From Ulota crispa (taxonomy: Eukaryota > Streptophyta > Bryopsida > Orthotrichales > Orthotrichaceae): DNA of 64,000 bases. Position 1 is the first letter of the stretch. Each line of letters begins with the position of its first letter. The position numbers and the translations under genes are program-made. The stretch lies in NCBI GenBank assembly GCA_963920765.1, contig OY987242.1:33690002-33754001 (forward strand), written 5' to 3'. The notes under the pieces were generated by a model, which searched no databases, had not been told where the DNA came from, and worked only from the letters and a program-made list of their open reading frames with translations. This document shows positions 1 through 12,194 of this stretch, in pieces.

Positions 1-165
1 GTTTCAACAAATTCATCCACTTTTTCAGAGGTTTTTTCTAGTGTTCAAGTCGCCAAGCCAATTTCAAGGTAAGATTTAGACGAATATTTGCAAAGAAAAT
101 TTACGCTGGGATGGGCTATAGGGGGTACCTCCCTAGCAACTGAGGGTGTCTCCCTAGTCTGTCCC
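1..165. repeat. Right end of a hAT-like MITE cut by the window edge
   Basis: Read on the minus strand, positions 165 down to about 105 start with GGGACAGACTAGGGAGACAC and continue with an ACACCCTCAGTTGCTAGGGAG-like stretch. This resembles the terminal region of the complete hAT-like MITEs at 30142-30541 and 31150-31639, where GACACCC is followed by ATTGCTA and a second GACACCCC block. The other terminus lies left of the window, so no target duplication can be tested. Confidence 0.45.
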
Positions 166-382
166 AAAAAAAACCCTGCATGCAACTTGCATTCCTCTTT
201 CACGGTGGACTTGCTAATCATTTGTTTTAAGCTTTGCAATCCCTCCAAAAATGCACACCAACCTTTGATGAGACGCTTTTAGCACCTTACCTCAAAAACC
301 AACTCAAACTTCCCCATATTTACTATATATGTAACTTCTATCAATGCAAAGCACATATGTGAAGTTGTTCTTAAAGGTTTGC

Positions 383-482
383 GTAGTTGTAATGACGTAG
401 GTTTTTGGTAGTTGTAATGACGTAGGTTTTTGGGAGTTGTAATGACGTAGGTTTTTGGTAGTTGTAATGGCATAAGAGTATT
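383..482. repeat. Tandem repeat, four copies of a 25-bp unit
   Basis: The unit AGTTGTAATGACGTAGG plus a T-run recurs at positions 385, 410, 435 and 460 with an exact 25-bp period. The first three copies keep TGACGT, the core bound by plant bZIP factors, and the fourth reads TGGCAT. No gene start is seen next to it. A regulatory role is only a possibility. Confidence 0.8.
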
Positions 483-505
483 TCCACCCAACCTTGAAAG
501 CTTCA

Positions 506-1418
506 TTAACCCTTTAACGACCACACCCATTTTCACAGAATTTACTGAAAACAGGGTTGTGAGCTTAAATTTTGAATTGACTTAAATATGGACCCATTTT
601 CAATAATCCAACCGTATAAATGGGAAGTATACCTTGTTTATTGTAAAACACCAAAATTTCAGCTAGATTTATCGTTGGAGGTGAAATATTATAATGATTG
701 AGTGAGCCATATGGAGAAAATCTCTTGTGTTTCATTCTTGTTTAGTTTTGAATGTTAACCTTTCATGCAAATTTTGATTGAGAAGAGCCTTACATTTCTA
801 AAAAGCAGGGTTTCCCACCTTTCCAACAAGACTAGTTTCACACAAAATAGACAAAAATAGCAATCACAAGGTGTAGCTAAGTGGAAAAAAAGGGTAAAAA
901 AACCCACTTTCTTTGCGACCCTAAAACGGTTCTACAAGAAACTTGATAGTTATTTTGGAAAATCCAATTGGTGAAAACAACCAAGAATTGGCCTTAAATG
1001 TAAGATGACAAATTTTAAAGCCAAATGACAACAACATTTCAGTAGATTTTCAAATACTACAATTATACTACTATTGTATATGAAAACAATACAAGCATAT
1101 TTCTTAAGCAATTTGAATTTTTTTAGAATTGTGCAATTGGAATTTGACATTCTTCTTGCATACTTGATGTATTGTGTTGTTGCTTTGATCCATCTTTGAC
1201 AAAAAATGGATACGTATTTTGAAGCCATGCTGTATAAACACCATTATTTATCAACTCACATACCTGATTGTATTGTTATTTTTTTACATGGATGCAAAAT
1301 TGTTGTGATCACATACATACTTCAAGACCAAATTCCAAATTATTGAGCAATTTCAACCTACAGACCAAAAGCCACTCCCAACAACCAAAATATGGTCGCG
1401 TGGTCCTTAAAGGGTTAA
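506..1418. mobile_element. TTAA-flanked non-autonomous element, about 0.9 kb
   Basis: TTAA stands at 506-509 and at 1415-1418. The left end after TTAA reads CCCTTTAACGACCAC and the right end, on the opposite strand, reads CCCTTTAAGGACCAC, so terminal inverted repeats of about 15 bp differ at one base. There is no coding frame inside. TTAA duplication with C-rich ends is typical of piggyBac-type elements. The assignment is inferred from the ends, since no transposase is present. Confidence 0.7.
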
Positions 1419-2189
1419 TGGAAAACAAAATGTTTCTTGCTTTTAGTGTTGATCACATGTTTTTTTCACCCATTCAATGAGGCACATTAATTTTCAACCA
1501 ATGATAAGTCTTCTTTTTGCAAAAGCAAATGGATTCTCCATCATTGATTGTTTGACTTACTGCTTGTGTTAAAAAAAATATGGTATTTGAAATGGTTGCC
1601 GTGCATAACAAACTTACCATTTTTTTTTATCAAAGTGAGATCGTTTTGGCAAGTCCATACGCTTATTACTCCTTTTTCACCCAAAAGTCCCCCACCTAAA
1701 TGTGCTGATGTCCTAAGTAATTGTAGTTGAAATGATATAGGACTCTACGGTGCATTGATAACTCCAATATCTCCAATAGGTAACTCAACCGTATGCCGCT
1801 TTTAGGACCCCGGATATGTTTTCTAGTGACCCACCGAATTAAAAGCAAAACACACGGTCATAGGGTCAACACTATTGAGGGGTACTTCCATTGTCCCTGG
1901 CTTGGATTCGAAATTTCTGGAAGGTCCTCGTTTAAATTCAAAGGGATTAATAAGGTAGGCGCACCCATAAGCGTGGAAATAAGGATTTTGGAGTAGGTAA
2001 AATAATTGACTAACTTTGAAAAAAATATTGTAAGTTAGGAAGTGGAAACCAAAAATATTGGCATCAATTTCAAGGTTCCAACTGTAAGTATTTGTTCACA
2101 AAGATTTTTCAAAGTCCAAAATCACTGAAATTGTAAGAACCATGTGTAAGAGACGTTAAAAGTAAGGCTTGTTGGTTCTTAAATAGTGA
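1419..2189. other. Non-coding stretch, nothing recognised
   Basis: The stretch is AT-rich with only short open frames in all six frames and no convincing splice-flanked exon. Around 1770-1985 the base composition is more even, and a 67-codon frame is present without recognisable similarity. Confidence 0.5.
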
Positions 2190-2350
2190 GATGGGTACTC
2201 AAAACCTCATGCTAGTCACCCACAACCATCACTTCACCACCCATAAACCATCACTCAGTCACCCACAACCATTTGATTTTTTATTAATTAGCCCTTGCCA
2301 TTATCAAGTGACGGCCATGGGGACACAATGCTTTTGGATGCTGCTACCTT
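2190..2350. repeat. Dispersed repeat shared with 53820-53970
   Basis: This segment has repeated ACCCACAACCATCA and CACCCATAA motifs followed by a GGCNATGGGGACAC block and GCTACCTTAA. The same order is found at 53820-53970, and the last part also resembles 16405-16455. It is non-coding. The family is unknown. Confidence 0.55.
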
Positions 2351-2399
2351 AATAGCCAATTCATAGTAATGTTGCAAATTTAGAAAATTGCCACTAAAC

Positions 2400-2730
2400 A
2401 CTTCTTTACCCGCTAGTCATAGTGACTGCCCTTTTGTGTAGCTCCACGACTGTGTGGTAAGTTTCCATTCATTATAATATTGTCTCTAAAAGTTGTAGAA
2501 GTTGTGATGCATGTTGCCCTCATGAAAATTGTAAGAAGGGCATCATGTAATCTAACATTGTGTTTGTGAACCTTTTGAGAATCTGGGTTACCTAATAATA
2601 TGATTACACTAATGAGGTTGTTTTTGGCCTTACATGACGGACCATGTCTCCACAATCACTTTTAGAAAAAATCAAATGAAAATTGACTTTTTTCCATCCT
2701 ACAATTTCTTTTGGTTATTTGTTTGAAACC
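2400..2730. repeat. Dispersed repeat related to the ends of the elements at 13813-14491 and 20361-21737
   Basis: Shared landmarks in the same order are TCATGAAAATTGTAAGAAGG, ATGAGGTT or ATGAGGCT, a CATGACGGACCATGTCTCCA-like block and a TTTTTTCCATCC stretch. The copy lacks a clear TTAA end, so it looks like a fragment. Confidence 0.55.
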
Positions 2731-4624
2731 TGTCTGGCTCAGCATTCCCTACAAGGAAAATTGTCCACAATGACAAAATTATGTTTAAATCAACATGGCT
2801 AAATCTACAGAAATTGTTCAATTTGACAATATTTTTATCATTTTTGACACATTCAATCAATTCGGACACGTCAATTAGGACACAATTTCTTTGTTGTGAT
2901 TTAAAATTAAAGAAAACTTATATCAATAGTTGAAAACCCTTTAATAAGGACCCGTGCCCGGTCAATGACAAAAATGGAACAAGATACTGAAGGCATTTTC
3001 TCTCATTCGCACATTGGATTCATCTTCTTGACAAAGTATTTTTCTTTTTTCGATGTCAACATGAGCTCAAATGAACATTCTTTACATGCATTCACTGAAT
3101 GTGTAGGAGAACGCATTGAGCAAATGTATTTGTTCCACGTGACGCATTCCCCATTTTCAAACAACCAATGGGGTGGTTTCATATGACCCCAAACTTTTTT
3201 GAATAATCACAAGGGGGCATTTCAGGTGGTGTGGGGTTTTGAGTGTTTTTTGAGTTTTTAGATTATGCTTATGTTTTTTTTCCATTTTATTCACAAATCA
3301 TTTCTTCGACGCCTCTTGCCAATAAGTTTTTTTTTTTTTTTTTTTTGGTGACACATTTAGAAGCGTTCATGGCGGACGGATTAGTCAATAAACGTGCCGT
3401 GGGGTATGTGCAAGGCAAACCTCAGTTTCACGTTTTGCCAACATCATGTGAGCCTAGGAGTCCAATCACAACATTAAAAATAAACGAGCAATTTTATTAA
3501 AAAATGAAAAATCTATTAAATAATGAGAAATAAGAGCACATGTCTTTCATGTCTAGGACTACCTTACACCAAGAGTCGATTTCATTACAGCTTCAAGCCA
3601 TTTGCGCTAAGATTTCAACATACACGGCCTTAAGAATGGTCTCAAGAGCTCAGAAATTTTCTAATATAATAAGCGCTTTCTCTTTGTGTTTGAACGCTTT
3701 GAGTTTAGAAATTGAGACCATAACTTAATAGAACTTTCCTAAATTAATATTTCTCTAAACTAATATGTTCTATAAACTAATGTATAACACAAATCTCAAT
3801 ATCAAGGCCATAATATAAAAAACCTAAGTTACCAATAATGCTATCCTGGCACTAATCTGAAGGTTACTTCATTTGCACTTTCTTAGAATTAACTAATAAC
3901 TTATTTAAACTAATCTGTTTCTTGGAGTCTCAACCATATTAGTTTAGGGAGGTCCTACTATACAAGCCATTTTTTGTAAGAAGGGAGCAAAGTGGAAGAG
4001 CAAAATTTCTAATGTGATTTATAATTTGAAACGTAATTATAATATTTTAATATGAATGACATGTAAAAATGATTGAAAAGTCGCTAATAGGCCTTCCAAA
4101 TTTGTTGAGTCCAATTTGCGACCTTCAAGCCGTGTCAACTCTTGTTTTTTGGGTATTGAAATATTAAAAAATTGTGTTTCCAAGCATATAAGCAATGGGG
4201 ATTGATTTTAGAAATGAAGCTATGAAGCGCAAAGACTGGACCTTATTGGGTTTCAAAACAATATTGACTCTAATTTTAGTTTCCCCTTAGGCTCTTTTTG
4301 CAAGAAGAAAATCTAGATTTCTTATTTTGATTTCAATGCAAATTTCTTGATGTTTTCCTGGTATTCTCATCCAAAAGAACCCATGTTTGCATTTCCTTTC
4401 ACCTTTTTAGGCACGTAAAACTTGCAAAACTTGTATTATTTTTTATTTTCCCTTGAAAAAACAAAATTTGCATGTGGGAAAATTTTCATTCAGAGTAATC
4501 ACACCTTCTTCACCACATTCTCAATCTTCAAAGAATGGAACGTGGCACTCTCTCCTTGACTTATGGAGGTCCCATTCTTTGAAGACTAAGAAAAAAATTA
4601 GCACGTGAAGTTTTTACCAATGCA
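2731..4624. other. Gene-free AT-rich DNA
   Basis: No exon-like frame, tRNA or structured repeat was recognised. A poly-T run lies at 3328-3347, and 3735-3960 has scattered CTAAACTAAT-type motifs. Nothing else stands out. Confidence 0.5.
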
Positions 4625-5882
4625 TGTCTCATTTTCATCAAGCTCTTTTTACTTTCACCCTCCTTATATTGAAGACCTCAATTGAGTGTATGAATGTAAC
4701 TTGCTTTCTTATCACATCACCTATTTCTAAGCAAACTCATTCTCCACTCTCCATTGCCCACAAAAAGAAAATCACACCTCCTTCATGGAGAAGTGCTCCC
4801 AATAACTCCTATTTCCACTAGACAACTTCTCATTCTTCATAGAAGTTTGATTCTTGGAGTAAGGGTGACTACCCTGTTGTATTCAACAAATACGCCTCAA
4901 AAAACCCGTCTTTCCTGAAGTTTGATACCACTGATGTTTATGTTAGCCTCACCTGGAAAGCACCCTTACCTGTTGGCTGTGCCACCATCAGTAACCAACT
5001 CACTTCCGGGTTTGCATTCAGATCCGGGTATGGACTGATGTCTGGGTACGGATACCAGAACACTAAAAGCAAGAGACTAGGGGTAGTCACACTTTCTGTA
5101 AGGTAAACCTATCGTTCACCGAGCATCACCCAATGCCGACCCCTAGTTTTGAGGTGTATACCACTCACTCTTGAACCCATAGTGTAGCAGTGAATGTCAT
5201 TTGCACAAGCAAACCCTGTCACATGACAGTTTAGGAGTTAGTTTGAGAGAGTTGGGATTGGGACAGTCAAGCACATGTATAGGAACTCATCCAAGTAATT
5301 TCAAGGATAGTCTAAAGTTGCTAATAGGGACCTTATGAGTTACAACTTTGATTTTTAATATAAAATAATCTACAATATGTTTTTCCTCAAAAATTATGTT
5401 CCATGATAGCTTGTTGAAAGGCTAACCCTATGGATTTATTTTCTAGAATTTTCCAAAACCTCAAGGTACCCCAAACCCTTAAATGCTCGGGTATAGGTAC
5501 GTTTACCTTAGCGCGTTCTCAACCTTTGGAGAATTCTGGTGTGGCAGCACAAGTGTGTTTGGCGGGAGCTCAGTTCTCTAAAGTTAGAGAAGTTTTTTCT
5601 TCTCTCTCGCAAGTGGAGAATGGGCAGTAGAACTTCTCTGGCAGTAAAGTTTTCACCTCATGTTATCTCATTTTCACTAAGGTTTTCATTGCTCCTCATT
5701 AGTAATTTACCCTTATAGTTGCTCCTCACAGTCGTTCCTCACGGTTGGTAAACCATTCTCCATTCTCCATTCTCTACCCACAAATTAGTGTCACACCTTC
5801 TTCATGTAGAAGTTCTGCAATTGGCTCCTATTTTCACTCAACCATTTCTCAATCTTCATGGAAGTTTCAATCTTGGACAAGG
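4625..5882. repeat. Two direct repeats of about 230 bp flanking 0.8 kb
   Basis: Positions 4625-4868 and 5660-5882 match in order: TCTCATTTTCA, CATTCTCCA, CTCCATT, CACACCTTCTTCATG or CACACCTCCTTCATG, GAAGT, CTCCTATTTCCACT, TCTTCATGGAAGTTT and TTCTTGGA. The interior has no gene. The layout recalls a small terminal-repeat retrotransposon (TRIM), but I cannot point to a primer binding site, so a plain duplication is equally possible. Confidence 0.45.
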
Positions 5883-6028
5883 TATTTTTTGCTAGCGACA
5901 TGTCGCCACCTCCAATAGATTTCAACAAATGCCGTACCTTCCCTCTCGATACAAGCCAATGTTAGGAGGATAATACAGAGCGCTGAGTCACTCAAAAAAA
6001 ACGCTGATTTTGGAAAAGGTGTGATTAG

Positions 6029-6300
6029 GGTAGCAGGTTCTAAAACCAATCAAGTTCTAAAATTAATGAGTTCTAAGAATCCATGACATTTTAGAAGGAA
6101 TATCTACTACTCTCATTGATGAGTTGGATAGGCTTAGCAATACTTGTGACATTTTAGAAGGAATATTTACTACTCTCATTGATGAGTTAGGTAGGCTTAG
6201 CAATATTGCTAAGCCTACTTAACTCATTAATGAGAGTAGTAAATATTCCTTCTAAAATGTCACGAGTTCCTAGAGCTCATTGGTTTTAGAACCTGCTACC
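6029..6300. mobile_element. Foldback MITE with GGTAGCAGGTTCTAAAACC ends
   Basis: The left end GGTAGCAGGTTCTAAAACCA is the inverse of the right end at about 6273-6294, and the two arms meet at the palindrome CTTAGCAATATTGCTAAG near 6205. The left arm holds a tandem duplication of about 62 bp (GACATTTTAGAAGGAATAT occurs twice). There is no coding frame. The target duplication is unclear. Confidence 0.7.
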
Positions 6301-6379
6301 TTACCCCTACATGCCTGCAGCCATTCATAGGCAGCGTGATATCCGGTAGAGGACCTGTTCCTCAAATCCCCAATGCCAA

Positions 6380-6598
6380 TTGCCAACCGGTCCTCTACCC
6401 ACGTGGCTGTCCTCCTCTACACACACACCTTTCCTGCAGTCTTGCGAAACCCTGCCGAGGTTTTTTTTTGCCGGCATTCTGTTGAGAGCTTCTTCAGTGA
6501 TAAATCTCAATTGCCTTTCATTGCTGGAGCTGGGCGTAAAGAAAAATATTTCACATATTCGGCTCCTTTGGCGATTGCGGCGCCTTGTGGGTTTGCAG
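6380..6598 (+). other. Probable upstream non-coding exon of the 80-residue gene
   Basis: The stretch is GC-richer than its surroundings and ends at a good splice donor (TTTGCAG then GTGAAC at 6599). A matching acceptor (TTATTGCAG) lies at 8365-8373, just before the coding exon of the plus-strand gene. It contains no start codon that leads into that coding region. The pairing is inferred from splice sites only. The exon's left edge is approximate. Confidence 0.35.
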
Positions 6599-8373
6599 GT
6601 GAACAAACCCCGCACTCCAACTCTTGTCCATTTTCCTTGCTCATGCCTTTTTTTTCTGTCATTTGGAAAAGAGCCGCGCTTGTGGTCGCTTGAAGCAACA
6701 AATTGGGCTTTGCATTAGAATTTGTGCAAAATGGTGTGCTAGAGAGAGAGGGAGAGTGAGAGAGAGACGATCTTGCGTGTTGCTTGGAGTTGGAGAGTAT
6801 GCACTTGGTTTCAAACTTATTTTGCAAAGGTCTGCATTCACAACATGGAAAATGGGATACAAAATAGGGGGTTTCATATATCTCAACAAAATGTTGAACA
6901 AATGGTCGTGAACAAGTTTTTGTTTACCGGTGAATACGCTATGACATGGCTCGTTCACAAAGTGGCTTGCCTATGTTTTTCACGAATCCTATTCACATGG
7001 ACAATTTTGGTGCAAAATGCCATAATTGAAACCCCTAATATATCCCCAATTAGGATATGAGGATTCACATTGGAGGAATTAGTACAGTAATTCCAATTAA
7101 AAATTGTCCAAATAAGCAAAGCATTTGAGGATGGTTTCTATTTTTATTTTATGTAGATTGTCCTAGTTTTGTTTGTTGGCAAGGTTTCCATATTTTCTTA
7201 GCATGCCTGTTTTGGACATTGTATGAATCATCATACTACTAAAATCACAGTGACTTCTGTAATATCACATTTCTCATCTATGTGACATTATCACACAGAT
7301 ATAATTTGAAGGCTTACTGAAATTTTTACTTAGAATTATATTAGGATTTTCATATGCTAGATAGAATGCAAACTGTGTGAATGTGTAATGTAGCAAACGC
7401 CAACTGCCAGTAAAATATAAATTTTCAAAACAAGATCATAAGTTGAGATATTCTGGTGAGAATGTGTCCTTTGGGGGTATTTGTGTCTTTCCTTCCTAGG
7501 GTGCAAGACAGCACCAACAAAGATCTAAGAAACATAAACCAACAAAGACCTAATAACCATAAACCAACAAAGATCTAACAACCATATGAGCTTTTCATAG
7601 CATCCTTAAAGAAGTTTAAAAAATTTGGACCTATAAGCATGAAGATTTTAGGATAAAAGTTATGAAATCAAATCGGTGATTGTTTGTTGAAAAATAGTTA
7701 TTGGCATTTGAAGTCGGCTACCGTTTGACATTTTTGGCCAAAATTTGTTGGGTTATGGTGATCTTGCACTATACCAAATTCTCTCATGTCAAGTGCTAAT
7801 TCAAGTGCCTGGCTTTCACCTGCATTGCTTTTTCATAAAGACTTGTACAAGGAAGTTTATTGACCTCACACAACTAATACACATAAACCCTCTTTAATCT
7901 GATTGCTTTGCCCCCCCAATGACTATGATTTTTAAGGGATTGCCATTTGCATGTCCTAAGCAACAGTTTTCTAAGAGGTCAAAGTCAAAGTCGATCAGCA
8001 TATTTGCATGAAAAAATTTGCTTGTTTTTTGTTTTGTTTCTTTGTCACATGTATTTTGCAAGCACAAACTTTCAGTTGCCACATTGTAACTTTTTACAGA
8101 AATTAGGTTATATGTATACAAAAGAATTTGTCCTTTTGAGCTGTTTATTCTGATTGGCTAAAAGAGTGTTGTGGTACAACTTCTAGTGACTCGTTTGTCT
8201 TTTTAGTGGAGGATCAGTAGGGAAGAGAATGGTACATGCTTAAAGTGGTTTATATTGAAGTTTTACTTTAAATCAGGTTAACATTTGTGAGTTAATTAGT
8301 CACTCATGGTTTAAATGTTTAAAATAGCCACATTTTATAATAAATTGCTACTTTATAATTTTGCTTATTGCAG
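6599..8373 (+). other. Putative intron carrying dispersed repeats
   Basis: If the upstream exon is real, this is a 1.8-kb GT-AG intron. Positions 7228-7415 match 15716-16000 (ATCATACTACTAAAATCACA and a CTGTAATATCACAT block, then GAAATTTTTACTT). Positions about 8130-8373 belong to a repeat family also found near 46085-46530 and 53600-53822. Confidence 0.35.
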
Positions 8374-8449
8374 GGATATTCCTGTTGCCTCTGTTGATAC
8401 AACAAGTACCTAAACTTGTATGTGTATATATTGTGAAGGCTTTTAAATA
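8130..8449. repeat. Dispersed repeat, copy 1 of 3
   Basis: It matches about 46085-46530 and 53600-53822: CTGATTGGCTAAAAGAGTGT or CTGATTGACTGAGAAAGTGT, AAAGTGGTT, TTGAATCA-type blocks, TTTATTGCAAGGATAT and TTGCCTCTGTTGATACAAC. Copies 1 and 3 share sequence through to the start-codon region and diverge after it. Confidence 0.6.
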
Positions 8450-8692
8450 ATGTCTGAGCCAGTAGATCCAAGGTTGAGGCATGGGAACGTCCGCGTTCTC
8501 GTGCCTCCAGAGGAAGTGGCAGCCATTGTGGCTGGTGCTGAGAAAGCTGAAGCTGCTGTGGGGGAGGAGGAGATTCAGACGTCAGCAGACTTGGCCACTG
8601 CAAAGCCAACTGACGTGGAAACCAATGGGTATGTCATGACTCCTGATTTGGAGAGATCCGGTAGCACGGAGCTCCTTCATGGAACTTCTTAA
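8450..8692 (+). CDS. Unrecognised small acidic protein, 80 residues
   Basis: The frame starts with ATG shortly after an upstream in-frame stop and ends at TAA (8690-8692). The protein begins MSEPVDPRLRHGN, has the hydrophobic patch VRVLVPPEEVAAIVAG, then an acidic middle and a polar tail. It has no signal peptide or membrane segment. I do not recognise a family. Base composition (about 56% GC against about 35% around it) and a splice acceptor at 8373 support a real exon. The sequence just upstream belongs to a dispersed repeat present elsewhere without this frame, so the 5' part of the gene may derive from a repeat. It could also be a gene fragment carried by a transposon. Confidence 0.6.
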   Translation: MSEPVDPRLRHGNVRVLVPPEEVAAIVAGAEKAEAAVGEEEIQTSADLATAKPTDVETNGYVMTPDLERSGSTELLHGTS

Positions 8693-11600
8693 TCTTTGGG
8701 GTTTTGCACTAAAACTAGGGTGTCTTAAAATTGTCTTTGCTCTAAAAGCGTTTTTCTAGTACAAAGGTGCCATTTTTGGAGCTTTCAATGTGCTAATGTT
8801 TCTTTCAAGAATTGAGACGCTTTTAGAGCGCTTTTTTTTTTTCTTATTGCCACTTCAAAGCCTTTGTAACAATAGGAGAGTTGGGGAAGGTATGAATGAG
8901 AGAGTGGAGTGGAGTGGAGTATTGGCTCTAAACTTTTGTAACCATAAGAGAGTTGGGGATAGTGTGAACAAGAGAGTGGAGTAATGGCTCTAGATTGATT
9001 GTAAGGGAGGAGGTTTTGCATTGAGAGAAGCTATCTTGAGGAAGTTTGAGTAAGTACCTTACTCAAAGAGCAAACTAATGCTATAGGAATAGAGTCTCTT
9101 GTAGCGTAGTTGCTTGTTCTTCTACTAGCATGTAAATGTTTTTAAGTGACAGTGCATATTTTGATGTGCGTTTAAATTGAATTCCCTCCAAGTTTGTAGT
9201 ATGTTCTCTATTTCTAAGATTGTATTGGTGCTTGTTGTCAAACTTTGGAATTTGAGAGGTTCTTTAAGCATGAGTGTTCATTAATATTTGGGGAGAATTG
9301 GCATTTAGTGTGTTGTTTGTTGGTTGAAACTGCAAAAAAGTTGGGTGAATTTGAAACCATTGGTTAATAAATTGGTCAATTTTTATAAAATACTGATTGT
9401 AGTTGTATTACAATATAAAGATGGAATTTTTCTATAAATTTAGTAACAAACCAGTTGAAAATGAGAAATTCTAAATTTTAGCTGGTGAGCCAAAATTTCT
9501 CCTTGAATGTTGGTACCCCTATTAGTATTGCTTAAAATTTCATGTTTTTAAATATGAGCATGAATGATGAAAGTGCGTTATGAACTAACTTTTTGGAAGA
9601 AGCTAATAAGTAAGTGTTGTTTTGTAAATTGTCCACTTTGCGCACTTCTTGTATTCTTTTCAACATGTGTTGTGCTCAACTTGTGGGCAACCCTATCATA
9701 TAAATTTTAGTGCTCAAGTGAGATGAAGTTTGGGAGCAGATATTTATCCGCTTCTAGATTGAAGCATTAGTAAAGTTTTGAGCTCTCCAAGAGCCCCCTC
9801 CAAAACACTAAAAATGGTCCCAAGTGAGGTTCCAAGGCATGTATTTCTTACAACAAATAAATCACTAATCCCCTATTTTTGCTCACCCTTGAGTGTAATG
9901 CAATCATGAAAATTATACTATTATGTTATTCCTATTGGACAAAAATTATGGGTACAAATGTACAATAGGATCATAAATTCTACTTTACTCTACTTGAATA
10001 GATGAGTGAAGTACTTGGATAGTGAGTAGTGAGTACATTTACATATTTTATGAGTACAATGCCTTTTTTTATTGTTTTGGGTTGTGCATGTGGCTTAGGT
10101 CCTTCATACAAGGTAGCGATGGGTATGAGTGCCCTTTTCTTTTACTCACGCTAGCCAATTAATAGCTTGGTATGTCAAATCTTGGGTGGCTCTTGGAGGG
10201 CTCAAAACTTTGCTAATGTATGTTACTCAACTTCTACTAAATTTCTTACAAACAAGGAGATAATCCACATTCTTATAAAAATGAAGAAGTACAACCTAGA
10301 AGAATAATTAAACAACAACTTTCATTCAAACAAGAGATAAAAGACTATAATCCATAAATTGAGTTCATATAATTGGATTTGCTACCACTGCATTCACTAG
10401 TCATATTAATCAAGCTTGAAACAAATAATTCAAAATTCCACTTGTGGTGATTTATGGAGACATTTTTATCATGATTGCTTTTCTGAAAGTTCTTTTTGAA
10501 AAGATCGTTCTTTGAGTTGTATAGTTAGTTTTCAAAGTGGAACAAAATTGTATCCTTTGAGTTTGTAGAATAATTGTTGAAAAAGACAACTTACACAAGC
10601 ATGTGGTAACATGTGGATGGATGAAATATCAAGCCTTTGAATACATGGAACTTATATACATTCATGAATTGGCCAAATTTTGCACACTTGGTCCTTTAGG
10701 GATCAATCAAGTTGTTTCTTCCATTTGCAAATAACCACACATTATTCATTTATCTAAGGTCTAGTGCGTTCTTTGCTTGATTGCTTGAAAAGGCAACCTT
10801 GAATGCTCACACCATGTGTAGAAGCAAGATCAACACAACAACACATTCTAAAGTCCACCCTAAAGTCCATCACTTGTGAGGCTCATTTTCTTTTGAGCAA
10901 TTTTTTTTTGTTGCATCAAGTATTTTGCATCCACCTATTTAGAATCTAAACATTTCACTTCTACAAACAAAAACACAATTATAGATACAATATACAACTA
11001 TTCATAAGTAGCAAGCCCAAAAAAACAACAATATTATTTGTTGGAACTTTCAATTGGGTTGCTTTGACAACATGAAGTGCAACAAGTATTGAGTCTAACA
11101 TATGTGAAACTTAGGGGCGATTCACACCATGTCCCATGTTTCATCTCTACAAGTCCCACCTCAACATGAGATTCCAATTTTGTTGAGTTATTAAGGGCAA
11201 AAAGGAGTACTAAAAAAAAGTCATGAATATATTATGCCAACACATTGGTGGGACTTGGGGGCTAAAAGTTGGGTTTAGCAAAAGTGATTGACCTAGACCT
11301 TGAGTGAAGTCACACCTTCTTTGATGCCAAAATTTCCAAAAAGTGCTACTATGTAAACAAAATGCAATGAATTGAGACAAGGGACTTTGGGAAGTAGTAT
11401 GAATTGCCAAGTTCAAACTTTTGGCTCTATACCAATTAAATTCTCAAATTTTGGTGGGACGTGGGACATAGTGCAAACCGCCCCTTATATATTCCAAGAG
11501 ACAAGAAACTTGAATTGTAAGGAAATCTACCAAACAATTGAAAATGAAGACCTTTTGCCATCTAGGGTGCACATAGACTAAAGTCCCCTCAAAGACTCAA

Positions 11601-12194
11601 TTTTTATCTACCATATCTCAATGGGAGGGTTGGCAAAAATAAAATGAAGTAAAATAAAAAAATTCAAAATAGAGATGCTAAAATTATAAAGAATCTATTT
11701 TTCTCAAAAATATATATACGAAAAGAAGGGACATTCTAGAGCATACACAAATTTTTTGTAGAGATGAGTTGCAAGACAATGCTAGAAAGTTCTCTTATAC
11801 GCTATGAGAGTTACTTTGACTTTGAATGACAACCCTCAAGGGACCTTAGCAACTTTAAAAATATCTCGTAACTCTTTATTACTTTAAAGTGAACATGTTC
11901 AAGTTTTACAAATCATTTATGAAACTTGGATAATAGTCTTAAACATTTATAATGACATTTCTAATGGCATAGACGTGGAGCATACTTGACCACTTGGAAT
12001 CAATTCAATGGCAACATATAGTAAATATTGTTGCAAATAGAACACGTATTTTATTGTCCAATAAAATAATAAGGTGGACTTTTCAAACATCATTACTTTG
12101 GAATGTACTTGCCTTCTCATAAATACATAATTTTGGTCCTATTTGGTTCCATAAACAGGGGTTGCTTTATGAAAGACATGAACATATTTAACCT
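8693..12194. other. Downstream and intergenic DNA without a recognised gene
   Basis: An imperfect duplication of about 65 bp lies at 8868-8995 (TAACAATAGGAGAGTTGGGG against TAACCATAAGAGAGTTGGGG), probably in the 3' part of the preceding transcript. Beyond about 9100 the sequence is AT-rich, without exon-like frames or clear terminal repeats. Confidence 0.5.
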
